NCBI RefSeq assembly: GCF_963853665.1
Contig: NZ_OY970459.1
Span: 2,232,001 to 2,296,000 of the forward strand
Source of the DNA: Mycobacterium decipiens
GTDB taxonomy: Bacteria; Actinomycetota; Actinomycetes; Mycobacteriales; Mycobacteriaceae
DNA: 64,000 bases
Direction: 5' to 3'
Within the stretch, counting starts at the first letter, position 1. Each line of letters opens with the position of its first letter. The notes below the pieces were generated by a model. That model was not told the DNA's origin. It was given only the letters and a program-made list of their open reading frames with translations, and did not search any database. Made by a program: the position numbers and the translations under genes. Shown piece after piece: positions 8,859 to 18,607 of this stretch.

Positions 8859-9371
8859 GTGACTGTTGACGCGTTTGCGGGTGACGGCAAGGAGATTCGT
8901 CCACCAGCGGGGATGACCGGGGTACCTGGTCCGCTGTTTCGTTTGATCCGGGATCAGCGGATCGCCTTTCTCATTGTCGGTGGCATGAACACCGGAATCG
9001 GAGGGGTTTGGTTCGTACTGTTCCTGTGGCTGTTTCCCCCGGGACCTGTCGGATATCTGGGTGCGTTGGTCTGCGCGCATATCGGTGCGGTGCTGTGCGC
9101 GTTCGTCCTCTACCGTAGGTTTGTGTTTCGAGTAAGGGGTCATGTGTTGCGGGATTTGGCCCGATTCGAGCTGGTCAATCTCTCAACTCTGGCTTTCAAT
9201 TTCGCCATGCTGCCGGCTTTGGTGGAAGTGTTCGGCTGGCCGGTGCTGGTGTCACAGGTCGCCATCGCCGGCATGACGGTGGTGTACAGCTGGTTTGCGC
9301 ACCGGGGCTTCTCGTTTCACCGCAGCCCCGCTGAGCTCGGCCTAATTGAGCATCGGCAAGCCGTGCTGTGA
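8859..9371 (+). CDS. GtrA-family membrane flippase
   Basis: This 170-residue protein has four predicted transmembrane helices and the GtrA signatures: RFLIVGGMNTGIG at helix 1 and YRRFVFR after helix 2, repeated as AHRGFSFHR after helix 4. GtrA proteins are thought to flip a polyprenyl-phosphate-linked sugar across the inner membrane for use by an extracytoplasmic transferase. The start is the GTG at 8859, 9 nt after the upstream GtrB-like gene. The stop overlaps the next GTG start by 4 nt (GTGA), indicating translational coupling. This places flipping directly between sugar charging and another glycosyltransferase. Confidence 0.85.
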   Translation: MTVDAFAGDGKEIRPPAGMTGVPGPLFRLIRDQRIAFLIVGGMNTGIGGVWFVLFLWLFPPGPVGYLGALVCAHIGAVLCAFVLYRRFVFRVRGHVLRDLARFELVNLSTLAFNFAMLPALVEVFGWPVLVSQVAIAGMTVVYSWFAHRGFSFHRSPAELGLIEHRQAVL

Positions 9372-10279
9372 CGCCCCAGGTGTCGATTGTCGTTCCGGCA
9401 TACAACAGTGTTGCCTTCATCGACACCACAATGAAGTCGATTCTGTCGCAGACCTTTCGCGATTTCGAGCTGGTCGTCTCCGATCACAGCTCCACCGATG
9501 GCACCTGGGAGGCGCTACAGCGATTTGCCACTGACCCCCGGGTCCGCTTGAGCCGGTTGGCTTCCGGCGGGGGCGCGCCGGCGAACTTCAATGCCGTCAC
9601 CGATCTGGCCACCGGCGAATTCATCAAGCTGGTCTGCGGTGACGATCTACTCTCTCCGGATTGCCTGGCCGAGCAGGTGGCAGCGTTGGCGGCGCATCCG
9701 TCGGCGGTCATGGCCGCCAGTACCCGGGACGTAATAGACGCCACGGGTGCACCGGTGCTGCGCAACCGTGGGTTGGCCGGGCTGTGTGGCGAGGTTGACG
9801 GCGCCGAGGCGATCAAGCGGACCGTGCGGGCCGGCACGAACATTTACGGTGAGCCGGCGGCGGTATTGTTCAGACGAGCAGCGTTGATGGATGCCGGCGG
9901 TTGGGACGGTCGTTTCCCGTATCTCATAGACGAGGCGACCTACTGCGCAGTCCTGCTTCATGGGAATCTTGTCGCGGTACCACGCTGCCTTTCTGCGTTC
10001 CGGGTCAGCGAATCCCAATGGAGTGTGCGGCTGGTGCGCGCGCAGGCCGATCAAGCCATCGGTTTCAGCCGCGAGTTCGCGGCGGCACACCCCGGCCTAT
10101 TCAGTCGGCGCGACCTGGCGGTCGGCAGCATGAGGGCCCGCGTCAACGCCGTCGCCCGGCGTGCCGTATACCGCTGGCTAGGTCGCCGGATGCGCTACCG
10201 GGTGGCCATCGACGGTGATCCACGCGGCGCCGACACGTCGGATACCGGGATTGGTGTCGGCCAGGCGCCGATGACGTAG
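9368..10279 (+). CDS. GT2 family glycosyltransferase
   Basis: This 303-residue soluble-looking GT-A enzyme is the third gene of the Gtr-like operon, with a GTG start overlapping the GtrA stop. The nucleotide-sugar domain begins VSIVVPAYNSVAFI, with SDHSSTDGT and then VCGDDLL as the metal-binding DxD-type motif. The C-terminal third is Arg-rich and lacks clear membrane helices. It therefore differs from the polytopic transferase that completes classical gtrABC operons. It probably works in the cytoplasm on a lipid-linked or glycolipid acceptor. The donor sugar cannot be told from sequence. Confidence 0.8.
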   Translation: MTPQVSIVVPAYNSVAFIDTTMKSILSQTFRDFELVVSDHSSTDGTWEALQRFATDPRVRLSRLASGGGAPANFNAVTDLATGEFIKLVCGDDLLSPDCLAEQVAALAAHPSAVMAASTRDVIDATGAPVLRNRGLAGLCGEVDGAEAIKRTVRAGTNIYGEPAAVLFRRAALMDAGGWDGRFPYLIDEATYCAVLLHGNLVAVPRCLSAFRVSESQWSVRLVRAQADQAIGFSREFAAAHPGLFSRRDLAVGSMRARVNAVARRAVYRWLGRRMRYRVAIDGDPRGADTSDTGIGVGQAPMT

Positions 10280-10315
10280 GCAAACGCCGGGGCATGCCGA
10301 CAGATGCGTCCGAGC

Positions 10316-11338
10316 TCATTTCCGACCGGCGAGCGTCGGCTTGTCGATCCACGGCTTGCCCTCGCACGCCAAGGCCGCGATGTCCGCGTCCACCATGATG
10401 CGCGCCAGTTCGGCGGTGTGTATGGAAGCCTTCCAGCCAAGCGACTCGGCGGCCTTGGTCGCATCACCGATCAGGGAGTCCACCTCGGTGGGGCGCAGGT
10501 AGCGCTCGTCGAACCGCACGTGCTGCTGCCAGTCCAACCCGGCGTGTTCGAATGCCGTCTGGGCAAACTCGCGCACGGTGTACCCGCGCCCCGTCGCCAG
10601 AACGTAGTCGTCGGGCTCGCGAGCCTGCAGCATCCGCCACATCCCTTCGACGTACTCGGGTGCATATCCCCAGTCGCGCACCGCATCGAGGTTGCCCAAA
10701 TAGACCTCAGACTCGATGCCGGCCTTGATGCGTGCCACAGCCCGCGTGATCTTTCGGGTCACGAATGTCTCACCACGCCGGGGTGATTCATGATTGAACA
10801 GGATGCCGTTCACCGCGAACAATCCGTAGGCTTCTCGATAATTGCGTGTCGCCCAATAGGAGTAAACCTTGGCCGCCCCGTACGGTGACCGGGGATAGAA
10901 CGGCGTTTGCTCGTTCTGGGGTGGCGGTGAGGCGCCGTACATCTCAGACGAGGACGCCTGATAGAAGCGGCAGTGCACCTTGGATAGCCGGACGGCTTCG
11001 AGCAGTCGCATGGATCCCATACCGGTGGTGTCGCCGGTGTGCACGGGTTCGTCGAAGCTGACGCGCACGTGCGACTGCGCCGCGAGGTTGTACACCTCGT
11101 CGGGCTCGATGGTGCTGAGCAACGTAACCAGGCGGGTGCCGTCGATGAGATCGCCGTAGTGCAAGAACAGCCGTGCCCCTGGTTCGTGCGGATCAACGTA
11201 GAGGTGATCTATCCGTGCTGTGTTGAACGTTGAAGCCCGACGGATCAGCCCATGGACCTCGTATCCCTTGCTCAAGAGCAGCTCTGCGAGATAGGAGCCG
11301 TCCTGTCCGGTGATTCCGGTTATGAGCGCTCGCTTCAC
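10316..11338 (-). CDS. gmdA: GDP-mannose 4,6-dehydratase
   Basis: This 340-residue extended SDR protein converts GDP-D-mannose to GDP-4-keto-6-deoxymannose, the precursor of GDP-fucose and related 6-deoxyhexoses. The NADP site is [15 protein letters not shown]. The catalytic triad region includes SSSEMYG and YGAAK, and the [15 protein letters not shown] stretch is typical of GMD. The GTG at 11338 gives the usual family length and the same 340 residues recalled for M. tuberculosis GmdA (Rv1511). In M. tuberculosis gmdA directly precedes epiA. Here the intact gmdA lies ~8 kb from epiA, and a broken gmd copy occupies the position next to epiA. Confidence 0.93.
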   Translation of the reverse strand: MKRALITGITGQDGSYLAELLLSKGYEVHGLIRRASTFNTARIDHLYVDPHEPGARLFLHYGDLIDGTRLVTLLSTIEPDEVYNLAAQSHVRVSFDEPVHTGDTTGMGSMRLLEAVRLSKVHCRFYQASSSEMYGASPPPQNEQTPFYPRSPYGAAKVYSYWATRNYREAYGLFAVNGILFNHESPRRGETFVTRKITRAVARIKAGIESEVYLGNLDAVRDWGYAPEYVEGMWRMLQAREPDDYVLATGRGYTVREFAQTAFEHAGLDWQQHVRFDERYLRPTEVDSLIGDATKAAESLGWKASIHTAELARIMVDADIAALACEGKPWIDKPTLAGRK

Positions 11339-11455
11339 TGGGTTCTCACTCCTGTCGGTGCACGCGTTCGCCAGACCGCCGTTGTGCCCGGATTCAAAGT
11401 ACAGGACATCCTCGGCCGGGCGAATCAGCACGCTCGAATCGAGCCAATCGGCTGA

Positions 11456-12793
11456 CTAGCCGTCGATTCGTGCCGTCAGATCAAATTCGGCAAAGGTACG
11501 AGATACGAGTTCGCGCAACTCATCGTGAGAGTTTGACCGGCCGGCACGGTATCCGACGACGGTGATGAAGATCTGTCCGGGGGCCCGGCCCGAAGCGACG
11601 AACAACTGCCCGCCGATGCGTTCGAGGGTGCCCTTCGTGATGCCGGGCTCGATCAATCGTCCGTACGCATGGTCGGCATCGGTGCCGTCCGGCCGGTTCG
11701 CCGCGGGGTCCAGCTCGCCAAGATTGGAGCAACCGATCGGCAGGTCCGCGGCACCCAGCCCGACTCCTACCAGCCTTCGTGCCACCCATTTCGGTGTCAT
11801 CGAGGTCAGTGGGAGTGTCGCCAACATTTCATTGGCGTTGTCCGCGAGCTCGGCGAGTGCTTGCTTGAGCTTGGCGCGTATCTCACCGAGGTCCCATGCC
11901 GCGTGGGTGGGGTCGACGGCGATGGAGGCGAACGTCAGGGCGTTTCCGCGGGTATCGTCCTCGAGACGTTCGCCGACCGGAAAGGCCAGGGTGACCGATC
12001 CGTCGTCAAGCTGGCGCCCCATTCGCACGCCGAGCCTGGCTGCGAATCCCGCGACCAGCGAGTTGCTGGTTCCGCCAAGGCTTTTTGCGCGCGCATCCCA
12101 ATGGGCCTGGTCGATGTATGCGGCCAGCGCGGGCACGGCCACGACCTGATCGCCGCCCGCTATCCGCGGGGCGGGTGGCGCCGCGGTGATCGACGAGGCG
12201 AGATCCTGGCGCCTGCGCTGGGCCAGTCGGACCAGCGTGACCAACCCCCGCGCCAGCTCGGGCACCGACGCCAGGGTCTGTCGGCCGTCCTCGAGCAAAG
12301 CTCGCGCCCGCGTGCGCGAGCCGGGGAGGGGATAACCCAGGTCGCGCCTTGTGCCCTTCGCCGCGTCGGCTATCACCTGGCATAGCCCTAGCCCATCGAT
12401 GACGGTGTGGGACGCCACCAAGCTGACCGCCGTCCCGTTGTTCTGCAGCGGCAGCACTCCCAGATGCCAGCTGGGCCCCAACTCCGGGTCAATGGGCAGG
12501 CACGCCCGCTCGTAGGCCCACGCGTTCAGATCGGCGGGTGGCCGCGGCGCCGCAGCGATGTCGACGTCCGCGGGCCCCCGCGACACCACCCACCGATCCC
12601 GCGCGAACGGTAGCGGAGACCGTTCGATCCGACGCCCCAACAACCCGTATCCAAGATTGTCGTGGAAGCGACGTAGCGCATCGATGTCTACCGGGCGGTG
12701 GTAAATCCAGGTCACTTGGGCCAGCGTCGGGTAACCAAGCGTCCGCAGCGCCAGAAATGACGCTTGATCCATGTGTGCAAGTCGGTTGTCCAC
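11456..12793 (-). CDS. Condensation-fold acyltransferase (PapA / WS-DGAT-like)
   Basis: This 445-residue protein opens with an AHMDQASFLAL segment, like the start of PapA/WS-DGAT acyltransferases. At about residue 145 it carries SHTVIDGLG, matching the HxxxDG active-site motif of CoA/carrier-dependent condensation enzymes. The C-terminal half contains LPIGCSNLGELDP, resembling the second structural motif of the fold. It is divergently arranged to fadD25 with only ~140 nt between starts, suggesting a shared regulatory region and a joint job in activating and transferring an acyl chain to the glycolipid. It is clearly more distant from PapA3/PapA4 than the two PapA proteins at 25–35 kb. Start: GTG 12793; ATG 12772 is possible. 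Confidence 0.65.
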   Translation of the reverse strand: MDNRLAHMDQASFLALRTLGYPTLAQVTWIYHRPVDIDALRRFHDNLGYGLLGRRIERSPLPFARDRWVVSRGPADVDIAAAPRPPADLNAWAYERACLPIDPELGPSWHLGVLPLQNNGTAVSLVASHTVIDGLGLCQVIADAAKGTRRDLGYPLPGSRTRARALLEDGRQTLASVPELARGLVTLVRLAQRRRQDLASSITAAPPAPRIAGGDQVVAVPALAAYIDQAHWDARAKSLGGTSNSLVAGFAARLGVRMGRQLDDGSVTLAFPVGERLEDDTRGNALTFASIAVDPTHAAWDLGEIRAKLKQALAELADNANEMLATLPLTSMTPKWVARRLVGVGLGAADLPIGCSNLGELDPAANRPDGTDADHAYGRLIEPGITKGTLERIGGQLFVASGRAPGQIFITVVGYRAGRSNSHDELRELVSRTFAEFDLTARIDG

Positions 12794-12935
12794 GGTACGG
12801 TGATTATTCCAGCCGCTGGGGCGGGTTCATGGTGTTCGGGGGGAGGCGCATAGCCGCTGGTCGTACCGGAACCTCGGGCGCGCAATCGGCGGGTTCCGGA
12901 TCTTGGCTAGAACCATCTCGAACGAAGGTAGTCTG

Positions 12936-14687
12936 ATGGCCGTGGTTGAATCTTCACTTCCAACCGTGATTCGCGAGCGTGCTAGTTTGCAGCCCAATGA
13001 CATCGCGTTCACGTATATCGATTACGACCAGTCGTGGGACGGTGTTGAAGAAACCCTGACGTGGTCGCAGCTACATCGGCGGACGCTAAACCTTGCCGCA
13101 CAGCTTAGGGAATGCGGCTCAACCGGTGACCGGGCATTGATCCTCATACCGCAAGGACTGGATTACATCGTTAGTTTTCTGGCCTCATTGCAGGCCGGAG
13201 TCATCGCGGTTCCGCTTTCGGTTCCGTACGGTGGTGCCCACGATGAGCGCACTACTTCGGTGCTGGCGGATACGTCACCCGCGATCATTCTCACGGCGTC
13301 CTCAGTCGTCGGTATTGTCAGCGAGTACGTACAGCCGCAGCCCGGCCAAAGCGCAACATCAATTATCGAAGTTGATCGGCTGGACCTGAATGGACGGCCG
13401 GCGCCGAGTTCGCGCGCCACCAACCACGACTGGCCGGATACGTTGTATTTGCAGTACACGTCAGGGTCCACCCGTACGCCGGCCGGCGTCATGGTCTCGA
13501 ATAAGAATTTGTTCGCCAATTTCGAACAAATCATGACCAGCTACTATGGCGGCTACGGAAAGCTTGCTCCACCGGGCTCCACTGTGGTGTCGTGGCTGCC
13601 TTTCTACCACGACATGGGTTTCTTTTTAGGAATCATACTGCCGGTCTTGGCGGGCATTCCGGCCAAGCTGACGAGCCCGATAGGATTCCTGCAGCGGCCC
13701 GCGCGATGGATGCAATTGCTGGCGAGCAACACTCTCGCATTTTCGGCCGCGCCGAACTTCGCCTACGATCTGGCCTCACGCAAGACGAAGGACGAAGACA
13801 TGGCCGGGCTCGACCTCGGCGGTGTCCACGGCATCCTCAATGGCAGCGAACGGGTGCAGCCGGTGACCCTGAAGCGCTTTATCGACCGGTTCGCCCCCTT
13901 CAACCTTCACCCTACGGTGGTACGTCCCTCGTATGGCATGGCCGAAGCGACGGTGTACGTGGCGACCCGCAAGGCCGGTCAACCACCAAAAATCGTCAAT
14001 TTCGATTCCGCCAAGCTGCCCGACGGCCGTGCGGAGCGGTGCGAAAGTGAAAGCGGCACACCGCTGGTCAGCTACGGCGTGGTGGATACGCAGCCGGTGC
14101 GCATCGTCGATCCCGACACCCGGATCGAGTGCCCGGAGGGAACGGTCGGTGAGATCTGGGTGCACGGCGGGAACGTCGCGTCCGGCTACTGGCGGAAACC
14201 CGAGGTGACGGCCAGCACGTTCGGGGCCAATATTGTCAACCCTTCGGCAGGAACACCCGAAGGCCCGTGGCTGCGGACGGGAGATTCGGGCTTCCGTTCC
14301 GAGGGTGAGCTGTTCATCATGGGTCGCATCAAGGATCTGTTGATCGTGTATGGACGTAACCATTCTCCGGACGACATCGAGGCGACGATCCAAACGATCA
14401 CTCCAGGTCGTTGCGCGGCGATCGCCGTGCCCCAGGACGGCGCCGAAAAGCTGGTTGCCATCATCGAACTCAAGAAGAAGGACGAGTCCGACGCGGACGC
14501 GACGGAGCGACTCGGCGTGGTGAAACGCGAAGTCACCTCAGCGATATCGAAATCGCACGGGCTGAGCGTGGCGGATCTTGTTCTGGTGTCCCCGGGCTCG
14601 ATTCCTATTACCACAAGCGGCAAGGTGCGACGGGCGCAATGTGTCCAGCTGTACCGTCAGGACGAGTTCACCCGCTTGGACGTCTAG
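12936..14687 (+). CDS. fadD25: Long-chain fatty acyl-AMP ligase FadD25
   Basis: This 583-residue adenylate-forming enzyme activates long-chain fatty acids as acyl-adenylates and hands them to a polyketide synthase. The ATP motif is [22 protein letters not shown] is the signature of the FAAL group, as distinct from acyl-CoA ligases. YGMAEAT and WLRTGDSGF with [20 protein letters not shown] follow, and SGKVRR ends the C-terminal domain. ATG 12936 is chosen because AAGG lies 8 nt upstream and the resulting length equals the 583 residues recalled for M. tuberculosis FadD25 (Rv1521). The mmpL12 gene follows convergently 25 nt downstream, the same pairing as in M. tuberculosis. Confidence 0.92.
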   Translation: MAVVESSLPTVIRERASLQPNDIAFTYIDYDQSWDGVEETLTWSQLHRRTLNLAAQLRECGSTGDRALILIPQGLDYIVSFLASLQAGVIAVPLSVPYGGAHDERTTSVLADTSPAIILTASSVVGIVSEYVQPQPGQSATSIIEVDRLDLNGRPAPSSRATNHDWPDTLYLQYTSGSTRTPAGVMVSNKNLFANFEQIMTSYYGGYGKLAPPGSTVVSWLPFYHDMGFFLGIILPVLAGIPAKLTSPIGFLQRPARWMQLLASNTLAFSAAPNFAYDLASRKTKDEDMAGLDLGGVHGILNGSERVQPVTLKRFIDRFAPFNLHPTVVRPSYGMAEATVYVATRKAGQPPKIVNFDSAKLPDGRAERCESESGTPLVSYGVVDTQPVRIVDPDTRIECPEGTVGEIWVHGGNVASGYWRKPEVTASTFGANIVNPSAGTPEGPWLRTGDSGFRSEGELFIMGRIKDLLIVYGRNHSPDDIEATIQTITPGRCAAIAVPQDGAEKLVAIIELKKKDESDADATERLGVVKREVTSAISKSHGLSVADLVLVSPGSIPITTSGKVRRAQCVQLYRQDEFTRLDV

Positions 14688-14712
14688 GCATCGGCAAACA
14701 CCGGGTCTGGAA

Positions 14713-17700
14713 TCAGGTGAACACTGACTTGTCGGAGGACGGCGCCGTGTGCTCGACAGGATGTTCGCCGTCGCTCTCGCTATTGCCGTTTGTCGGCTGA
14801 TGTGGCGGCAGGCCGAACCCTGGTAGGGCGGGGTCGGCGGAATGGTCAATCGGGTTGTCGCAGTTGCGGTTCGACGTGTCATCCGACAGGTCGTAGGTAG
14901 GTAGGCCGCCGAGGCCGAACAGCGGTAGCGAGTGGCCGAGGAGATGGTCGACCGGCTCTTTGCCGATGACTTTGCCATTGACTTTGCCGTTGCCGTTGGT
15001 TTTTGACACGCAATCCAGGACGTCGTAGGGCGGGAGCTCAGCCAGCCCGAACAGCGGCAGCGAATGTCCGGGGAGATGGTCGATCAGGTACTTGTTGTTG
15101 CCGTTGGTTGCGCTACGCGGCTTGCCGTTGCTGCGTGGCATCGTGCCGGGCAGGCCGTCCTTGCGCGCGTGCCCGTTGATGGGGCGAGCGACCTTCGTTG
15201 TCGGCCGGCCGGACACCGGCTTCTTGGGTTTGCGGCCACCAATGCCTTTCACCCGATCTAGCCACAGGTCGGATTTCCGTGCCCGCTTGCGCCGCTTGAC
15301 CTGCCGCGCTGAGTCTTGCCCCAGCTTTGATGGCCACCAGTTGGCCTGGCCGATCAGCGCGGTCAAGGCCGGCACCGTAACGGTGCGCACCAGGAACGTG
15401 TCGAGCACAATCCCGATCCCGATGGTGAAGCCGGCCTGGGCCATGGTGTTGATGCTGGCGGTCATCAGGCCGAACATTGAGGCGGCGAAGATGAGACCCG
15501 CCGACGTGATCACACCACCGGTGGAGCCCACTGTGCGAATGACGCCGACCCGCACGCCATGCGGTGACTCGTCACGGATCCGTGAGATGAGCAGCATGTT
15601 GTAGTCGGCGCCGACCGCAACCAACAATATGAAGGACAGTCCGGGCAAACTCCAATGCATTCCTTGGCCCAATATAAATTGGAACAAGATGACGCCAATG
15701 CCCAGGGCCGACAAGTAGGACACGAGCACCGAACCGATTAAGTAGATGGGCGCGACGATTGCGCGCAACAGAAGGACCAGGATCAGGAAAACAATGAGGA
15801 CCGTCGCAATGACGATGAATTTGATGTCGTTATTGTAATAGTCGCGAGTATCCCGAAGCCCAGTAGGAATTCCTGCAACACCTATCGTCGCTTCCGCAAG
15901 TTCGGTATTCGGTCGAGCGGACTCCGCGATACGGACAATCTCGTTGACCTGATCCATCGCCTCGGTGGTGAACGGATTGAGCGCGCTCTGCACGAAGTAT
16001 CGCGCGGCATGCCCGTCGGGCGAGAGGAAAATCTGGGCGCCCTTCTTGAACTCATCTCTCGTCATAAACTGCGGCGGAATGTTGAAGCCCGCCATCGACG
16101 GCTTCTCCGCGTCATGCTTCATCCCCAACAGGAAGTCGGAGGCCTCGTTGAGTCCCGAGCCCATCTTTTTGGTCTGATCGACCAATTGCTGCACGCCTTC
16201 GGCCAATGCTGCGCTGCCCTCGGCAAGGGCATTGGCGCCTTGTTGCAGTTGAGCCAACTTGGTGGGAAGGCCGTTGACCGCTTTGAGGCCGTTGACGATT
16301 TGCTTGAGTTGCTGATCCAATTGGTTCACCGTCTGGGCGAGCGTCTGGTATTCCTTCGTCTGTTGAAGCGTGACAGCCAGTGCAGCGATCGACTTAAGAA
16401 GTCCATTGTTTTGTGCTTGGACCAACGCCGCCAACTCGGCGCGTGAACTCCGGCAGGCGGGGTCCTTGTTGCAGACCGGGCTGGAATTGAGGGCCTTCAC
16501 CATCGGGTTGGCCCAGACGGCAGTCTGTTCGGCGTAGGCGATGGTCCCGCCCAGATCGTTGCCGAGCGCCCGCATCCGTCCGACAAACTGGGACGCATTG
16601 TCGAGTTGTTGGATTGTCTTGTCCCCACCCATCAGGGCCACCATGGCCTGCAGGGTGTTGACTAGCCCGCTGGTGCTGGAGACGGCCCCATTGACTTCGT
16701 TTCGCACCTGGGCGAGGGCGTCGGCCAACTGGTGCGCACCGCCGGCCAGCTGGTCTAGGTCACCGCCATGATCCTCGATGGCTGAGGACGCTTCGTCGAG
16801 TTTGCTGCCGACTTCACCCGCCTGATACGAGACCTTGGTCTCCTTCAGCGGCTCCCCGTTCGGCCGAGTTAAGCCGCGCACCATCACAATGTCGGGCATT
16901 TCGGCTATCCGGCGGGACATCATCTCGATGTCGGCGAGGGCGCTCGGTGTCCGCAAGTCGCGGGGAGATTTGATGAAGAGCACCATCGGAGTCATCGCGT
17001 TCATCGGGAAATGGCGGTTCATCGCCGTATACCCTTTGGCGCTGTCCACGTCTTGCGGAACCGTCTTGAGGTCGTCGTAATTGAACCGGATGAAGCCAGC
17101 GCAGCTGGCCAGCACGATAAGCACAATGACACTGCCGACCAGATGGATCTTGGGCCGGCGGACAATGCGGACTCCGGAACGCCGCCAGAACCGTGTGGTG
17201 AGGTCGCGTCGCGGCTTGACCCAGCCACGTCGTCCGGCGAGCACCAGGATGGCGGGCAGCAGGGTGACCGCGGCCAACAACGACACCATGATCGAGACCG
17301 AGATCGCCGGACCGACCGACGAAAACACTTCCAGTTTGGTGAACACCATCGCCAGAAAGGTCACCGCTACGGTGGCCGCCGACGCGGCGATGACCTTGCC
17401 GATGGACATCAACGCTTTCTTGACGGCTTGGTCCGAACTGTTGCCGTGCCGCACATAGTCGTGGTAGCGGCTGATCAGGAAAACGGCGTAATCTGTTCCG
17501 GCGCCGATCATTACCGCACTCATAAAGATAATGCTCTGCATGTTGATGGCCAGGCCCAGTTCGGCCAGCGCGGACAAGAAGCCCTGCGCGGACACCACCG
17601 AGGTGCCGATCGTGATCAGCGGCACCAACATGGTGATCAGGTTCCGATAGACGAGGATCAGGATGATCAACACGCTGACCGCGGTGCCGATCTCGATGAC

Positions 17701-18339
17701 CTTTACATCCGCCTCACCGAGTTCCTGCAGGTCGGCGACCGTGGCCACCGGTCCGCTGAGGTTGGCCGTCAGGCTAGTTCCCGCAACGGTCTCCTTGACA
17801 ATCTCAACGATGTGTTTGAACGTCGTTTGGGTCTCGGGGGCAGCCGCGTCGCCGGGGAGGTTTATCGGTACGATCCAGGCCTTGTTGTCCTTGCTGGCCA
17901 AGATCTCCTTCATGGGCGGCGCGCTGAGGAAGTCCTGTACCGATATTTGATCCTGCGTGCTTTGCCGCAGGTTGCCGATTAGTTTGCGGTAGACCTCCTC
18001 GTCTGCGGGTCCCAGCCCATTCTCGTTGGTCAAGACAACCATCAGGAGAGAGCCGCTTCCGCCCTTCTTGCCGCCACCACCGCCACCGCCCGGGCCCTTT
18101 TCCTCGAAAGCCTTGCTCATCTCCCTTTGCAGGACCATCACCGGGGCGTCGGGAGGCAGGGGAGCCTGCTCGCGCTTTGCGGCTTGCACCTGCAGGGGTG
18201 GGAGTAGGAGTGTAAGAGCGGCCGCCACCGCGATCCAGCATCCGATGACCGCGAGTGGCCACCGTACGACGAAATCGCCTACCCGGTCGAAGAGCCCCCC
18301 GGGTTTAGCTTCGTCATGACCGGTTGTCCGCCGTGACAC
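14713..18339 (-). CDS. mmpL12: RND-family lipid transporter MmpL12
   Basis: This 1208-residue MmpL protein is an inner-membrane exporter driven by proton flow. Helix 1 spans residues ~25–50, five helices surround GAGTDYAVFLISRYHDY, and a second set surrounds VAVGADYNMLLISRIRDE. The two Asp-Tyr pairs are the proton-relay residues of MmpLs. A Gly-rich run (about residues 83–92) sits in the first periplasmic domain, and a Gln/Leu-rich coiled-coil-like region lies near residues 500–720. The cytoplasmic tail (after ~residue 985) is basic and then holds three copies of a DHxxGHSLPLFGL unit. The start is GTG 18339. Convergent pairing with fadD25 supports export of the acylated glycolipid; the cargo is inferred. 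Confidence 0.92.
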   Translation of the reverse strand: MSRRTTGHDEAKPGGLFDRVGDFVVRWPLAVIGCWIAVAAALTLLLPPLQVQAAKREQAPLPPDAPVMVLQREMSKAFEEKGPGGGGGGGKKGGSGSLLMVVLTNENGLGPADEEVYRKLIGNLRQSTQDQISVQDFLSAPPMKEILASKDNKAWIVPINLPGDAAAPETQTTFKHIVEIVKETVAGTSLTANLSGPVATVADLQELGEADVKVIEIGTAVSVLIILILVYRNLITMLVPLITIGTSVVSAQGFLSALAELGLAINMQSIIFMSAVMIGAGTDYAVFLISRYHDYVRHGNSSDQAVKKALMSIGKVIAASAATVAVTFLAMVFTKLEVFSSVGPAISVSIMVSLLAAVTLLPAILVLAGRRGWVKPRRDLTTRFWRRSGVRIVRRPKIHLVGSVIVLIVLASCAGFIRFNYDDLKTVPQDVDSAKGYTAMNRHFPMNAMTPMVLFIKSPRDLRTPSALADIEMMSRRIAEMPDIVMVRGLTRPNGEPLKETKVSYQAGEVGSKLDEASSAIEDHGGDLDQLAGGAHQLADALAQVRNEVNGAVSSTSGLVNTLQAMVALMGGDKTIQQLDNASQFVGRMRALGNDLGGTIAYAEQTAVWANPMVKALNSSPVCNKDPACRSSRAELAALVQAQNNGLLKSIAALAVTLQQTKEYQTLAQTVNQLDQQLKQIVNGLKAVNGLPTKLAQLQQGANALAEGSAALAEGVQQLVDQTKKMGSGLNEASDFLLGMKHDAEKPSMAGFNIPPQFMTRDEFKKGAQIFLSPDGHAARYFVQSALNPFTTEAMDQVNEIVRIAESARPNTELAEATIGVAGIPTGLRDTRDYYNNDIKFIVIATVLIVFLILVLLLRAIVAPIYLIGSVLVSYLSALGIGVILFQFILGQGMHWSLPGLSFILLVAVGADYNMLLISRIRDESPHGVRVGVIRTVGSTGGVITSAGLIFAASMFGLMTASINTMAQAGFTIGIGIVLDTFLVRTVTVPALTALIGQANWWPSKLGQDSARQVKRRKRARKSDLWLDRVKGIGGRKPKKPVSGRPTTKVARPINGHARKDGLPGTMPRSNGKPRSATNGNNKYLIDHLPGHSLPLFGLAELPPYDVLDCVSKTNGNGKVNGKVIGKEPVDHLLGHSLPLFGLGGLPTYDLSDDTSNRNCDNPIDHSADPALPGFGLPPHQPTNGNSESDGEHPVEHTAPSSDKSVFT
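14770..15084 (-). repeat. Repeated DHLxGHSLPLFGL units in the MmpL12 tail
   Basis: Three imperfect copies of a ~20-residue unit start near residues 1086, 1130 and 1164 of MmpL12. They read DHLPGHSLPLFGLAELP, DHLLGHSLPLFGLGGLP and the weaker DHSADPALPGFGLPP. Spacers are Asn/Gly/Lys-rich (TNGNGKVNGK). The first two copies are also clearly similar at the DNA level. Repeats with such conserved hydrophobic cores look like short linear docking motifs exposed in the cytoplasm. Confidence 0.75.
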
Positions 18340-18607
18340 TGCACAACCTTATAAGCCAAACCATGCCTTCCGTGGGGAAATCGCAATTCCCTTATTTACC
18401 GTGATGTTGCCGTTACTTTGCGCGGGGGGATTCCCAGTCGCCCAATGAATTGGCAGGTCACGGGCCTTTTGTGGGAGCGGCTGGAGGAGTTCTGGATGTG
18501 CGCATTTTCAGTGTTCAAATCTGTTGCCGATTTTGGCGAAGGCGTCGCGCAACGGGCGGTGCGCACGACCCGTCGCCGATGCCGCGGGCAGCCAGCTCCG
18601 GCGATCC

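Noticed and set aside
17011..17982. 323-residue plus-strand open frame inside mmpL12
   Set aside because: Antisense shadow of mmpL12 with Asp/His/Gln-rich composition and no domain.
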